Below are positions 63,228 through 64,000 of a stretch of DNA of 64,000 nucleotides, one piece after another (the first letter of the stretch is position 1; every line of letters begins with the position of its first letter). Source of the stretch: Thermoplasmatota archaeon (GTDB lineage Archaea > Thermoplasmatota > Thermoplasmata > Thermoplasmatales > Thermoplasmataceae); NCBI GenBank assembly GCA_023381355.1, contig JAMCUL010000004.1, forward strand, positions 39,788-103,787. The letters are read 5' to 3'. The position numbers were made by a program, and so were the translations under genes. The notes beneath the pieces were generated by a model. It saw only the letters and a list, made by a program, of their open reading frames with translations, ran no database searches and had not been told where the DNA came from.

Positions 63228-63506
63228 TCATATGAAGAGACTCTTCTTATCCCTGCTTATTATAGCGGTTCCAGGAGAAACTTCATACCTTAATTTTGAG
63301 GTCCTTTTAATATTTACAAAGACAGTAGGCTCAACAGTTTTATCAACAATTTTCTGGAGATTCTTTCTCATTGTACTGTTTAATTCAATAATCTCAATTC
63401 TCTGAAAATCGGTACTGTATATGTTAACAGGCATTCTCTTGACCTCATCATCGAACATATTTCTGTCAAATTCCAGCGTCACACTATCCCCGATCTCGAG
63501 CCTCAT
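63228..63506 (-). CDS. Hypothetical protein, small beta-rich
   Basis: Not recognised. About 92 residues when started at ATG 63506 (MRLEIGDSVTLEFDRNMFDD), mostly alternating beta pattern: VNIYSTDFQRIEIIEL, a Lys-rich turn and VEPTVFVNIKRTSKL. A minus-strand TATA-like CTTTATATATA (63535-63545) lies 30-35 bases before this ATG, which favours it over the in-frame start at 63557. No neighbour gives a hint of function. Confidence 0.6.
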   Translation of the reverse strand: MRLEIGDSVTLEFDRNMFDDEVKRMPVNIYSTDFQRIEIIELNSTMRKNLQKIVDKTVEPTVFVNIKRTSKLRYEVSPGTAIISRDKKSLFI

Positions 63507-63760
63507 AATGCTTACACAATAACTAAACAGTACAGATATATATAAAGATAACCACAATGGACTCTACTGATAACTGTAATAATTAAGATATTACTCTGAA
63601 TCATATACACAACCTGACTTAAGGTTCCTGTCTCCCTAATTGTATTGCTAACACAAATCAGGGAGGCACCCGATAGGCATCTTATCTCCTGTCTCTTATT
63701 GTCCCTGTTTGCCTTCACAGGACTAAAGTGATATATATTGTTTTAATATTGAAGCTCAGG

Positions 63761-63833
63761 GGGCTCGTAGTCTAGTGGTTATGATACCGCCCTTACAAGG
63801 CGGTGGTCACCGGTTCGAATCCGGTCGGGCCCA
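63761..63833 (+). tRNA. tRNA-Val (TAC)
   Basis: A full cloverleaf of 73 bases. The acceptor stem is GGGCTCG with CGGGCCC (one G-T pair), the anticodon arm is CCGCC-CTTACAA-GGCGG giving anticodon TAC, and the T arm is CCGGTTCGAATCCGG. The discriminator is A; CCA is not encoded. TATA-like sequence TTTTAATATT lies 21-30 bases before it. After it no gene is seen to the window end. Confidence 0.95.
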
Positions 63834-64000
63834 TTTACGGCCATAAGCAGGCCCAAATCTTAATGAATATAGTCGGATTCGATTATTGTTTTAATAGCAC
63901 CTTTTTTAAAAAGAGACACTTTTCAGTTCTTTAAAACCTATTCTGGAAATAATTCCTACAGTAAGTGTCGAAACCCCCATTAAAAAAAAGAGAGAGGGGG

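Noticed and set aside
1..64000. CRISPR arrays, insertion sequences, prophage or integrated-element signs
   Set aside because: I found no spaced direct repeats, no transposase or integrase sequence, and no tRNA with a duplicated 3' end.

Overview
The window reads as chromosomal DNA of a Thermoplasmata (Thermoplasmatales-type) euryarchaeon. The evidence is archaeal EF-1 alpha, S10, EF-2, aRF1, RNA polymerase subunits L and N, MCM, a VAT-type double AAA ATPase, archaeal FBP aldolase/phosphatase, a two-subunit 2-oxoacid:ferredoxin oxidoreductase, a TrpB2-type tryptophan synthase beta chain inside the trp operon, and a TRASH-domain copper cluster. Many genes have a TATA-like box centred about 25-28 bases before the start codon, so leaderless transcription is probably common; genes inside operons more often have GGTGA-like ribosome binding sites. 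I see no rRNA genes, intact insertion sequences, CRISPR arrays or prophage genes.

Layout. 1-3.3 kb: translation factors (3' part of tuf, rps10, fusA). 3.3-7.3 kb: a threonine-synthase-like PLP enzyme, OsmC, a DUF1641 protein with a cysteine-poor sulfide:quinone-reductase-like flavoprotein, and SppA. 7.6-9 kb: rpoL and a tRNA guanine methyltransferase. 9-10.2 kb: an Hsp20/HTH-regulator operon with a palindromic operator. 10.3-16 kb: site-2 protease, FBP aldolase/phosphatase, dCMP deaminase, DedA, L40e, PurQ and a UPF0200 kinase, followed by tRNA-Cys. 16.2-18 kb is gene-poor, with an FMN reductase, several tiny open frames and inverted repeats. 18-25.3 kb: 2-oxoacid oxidoreductase, UMP kinase, aRF1, PRC-barrel protein and VAT.

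25.5-33.8 kb is a sugar-uptake island: GH1 glycosidase, TrmB-type regulator, and a complete Opp/Dpp-type ABC transporter. A near-identical 19-bp palindromic element sits at the same distance upstream of the glycosidase and of the binding-protein gene, so the two units probably share a regulator. 33.9-37.2 kb: small membrane proteins and a SAP/nuclease-like protein. 36.5-39.2 kb: divergent acetate transporter and acetyl-CoA synthetase genes. 39.4-46.4 kb: MFS permease, tRNA-Pro, the rpl18e-rpl13-rps9-rpoN cluster, TrmJ-like methyltransferase, FKBP isomerase, pyruvate kinase and an HTH_10 regulator. 46.4-53.1 kb: one tight minus-strand operon, trpB2-trpA-trpD-trpF-trpE-trpG-trpC-aroF. 53.2-56.3 kb: mcm, DUF424 and a UbiE/MenG-like methyltransferase. 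56.5-59.7 kb: copper island (TRASH regulator, TRASH mini-protein, CopA). 60-63.5 kb: PHS-type transporter, a hidden Cys-rich broken small gene, aldo/keto reductase and a hypothetical protein; tRNA-Val follows at 63.8 kb.

The gene content fits a heterotrophic, probably acidophilic archaeon that takes up oligosaccharides and acetate, oxidises 2-oxoacids with ferredoxin, makes its own tryptophan, and resists copper. The items most worth a second look are the paired sugar operators, the Hsp20 operator, the nested inverted repeat upstream of mcm, the frameshifted Cys-rich gene near 62 kb, the SAP/nuclease-like protein, and two unlisted mini-genes with their own promoters.
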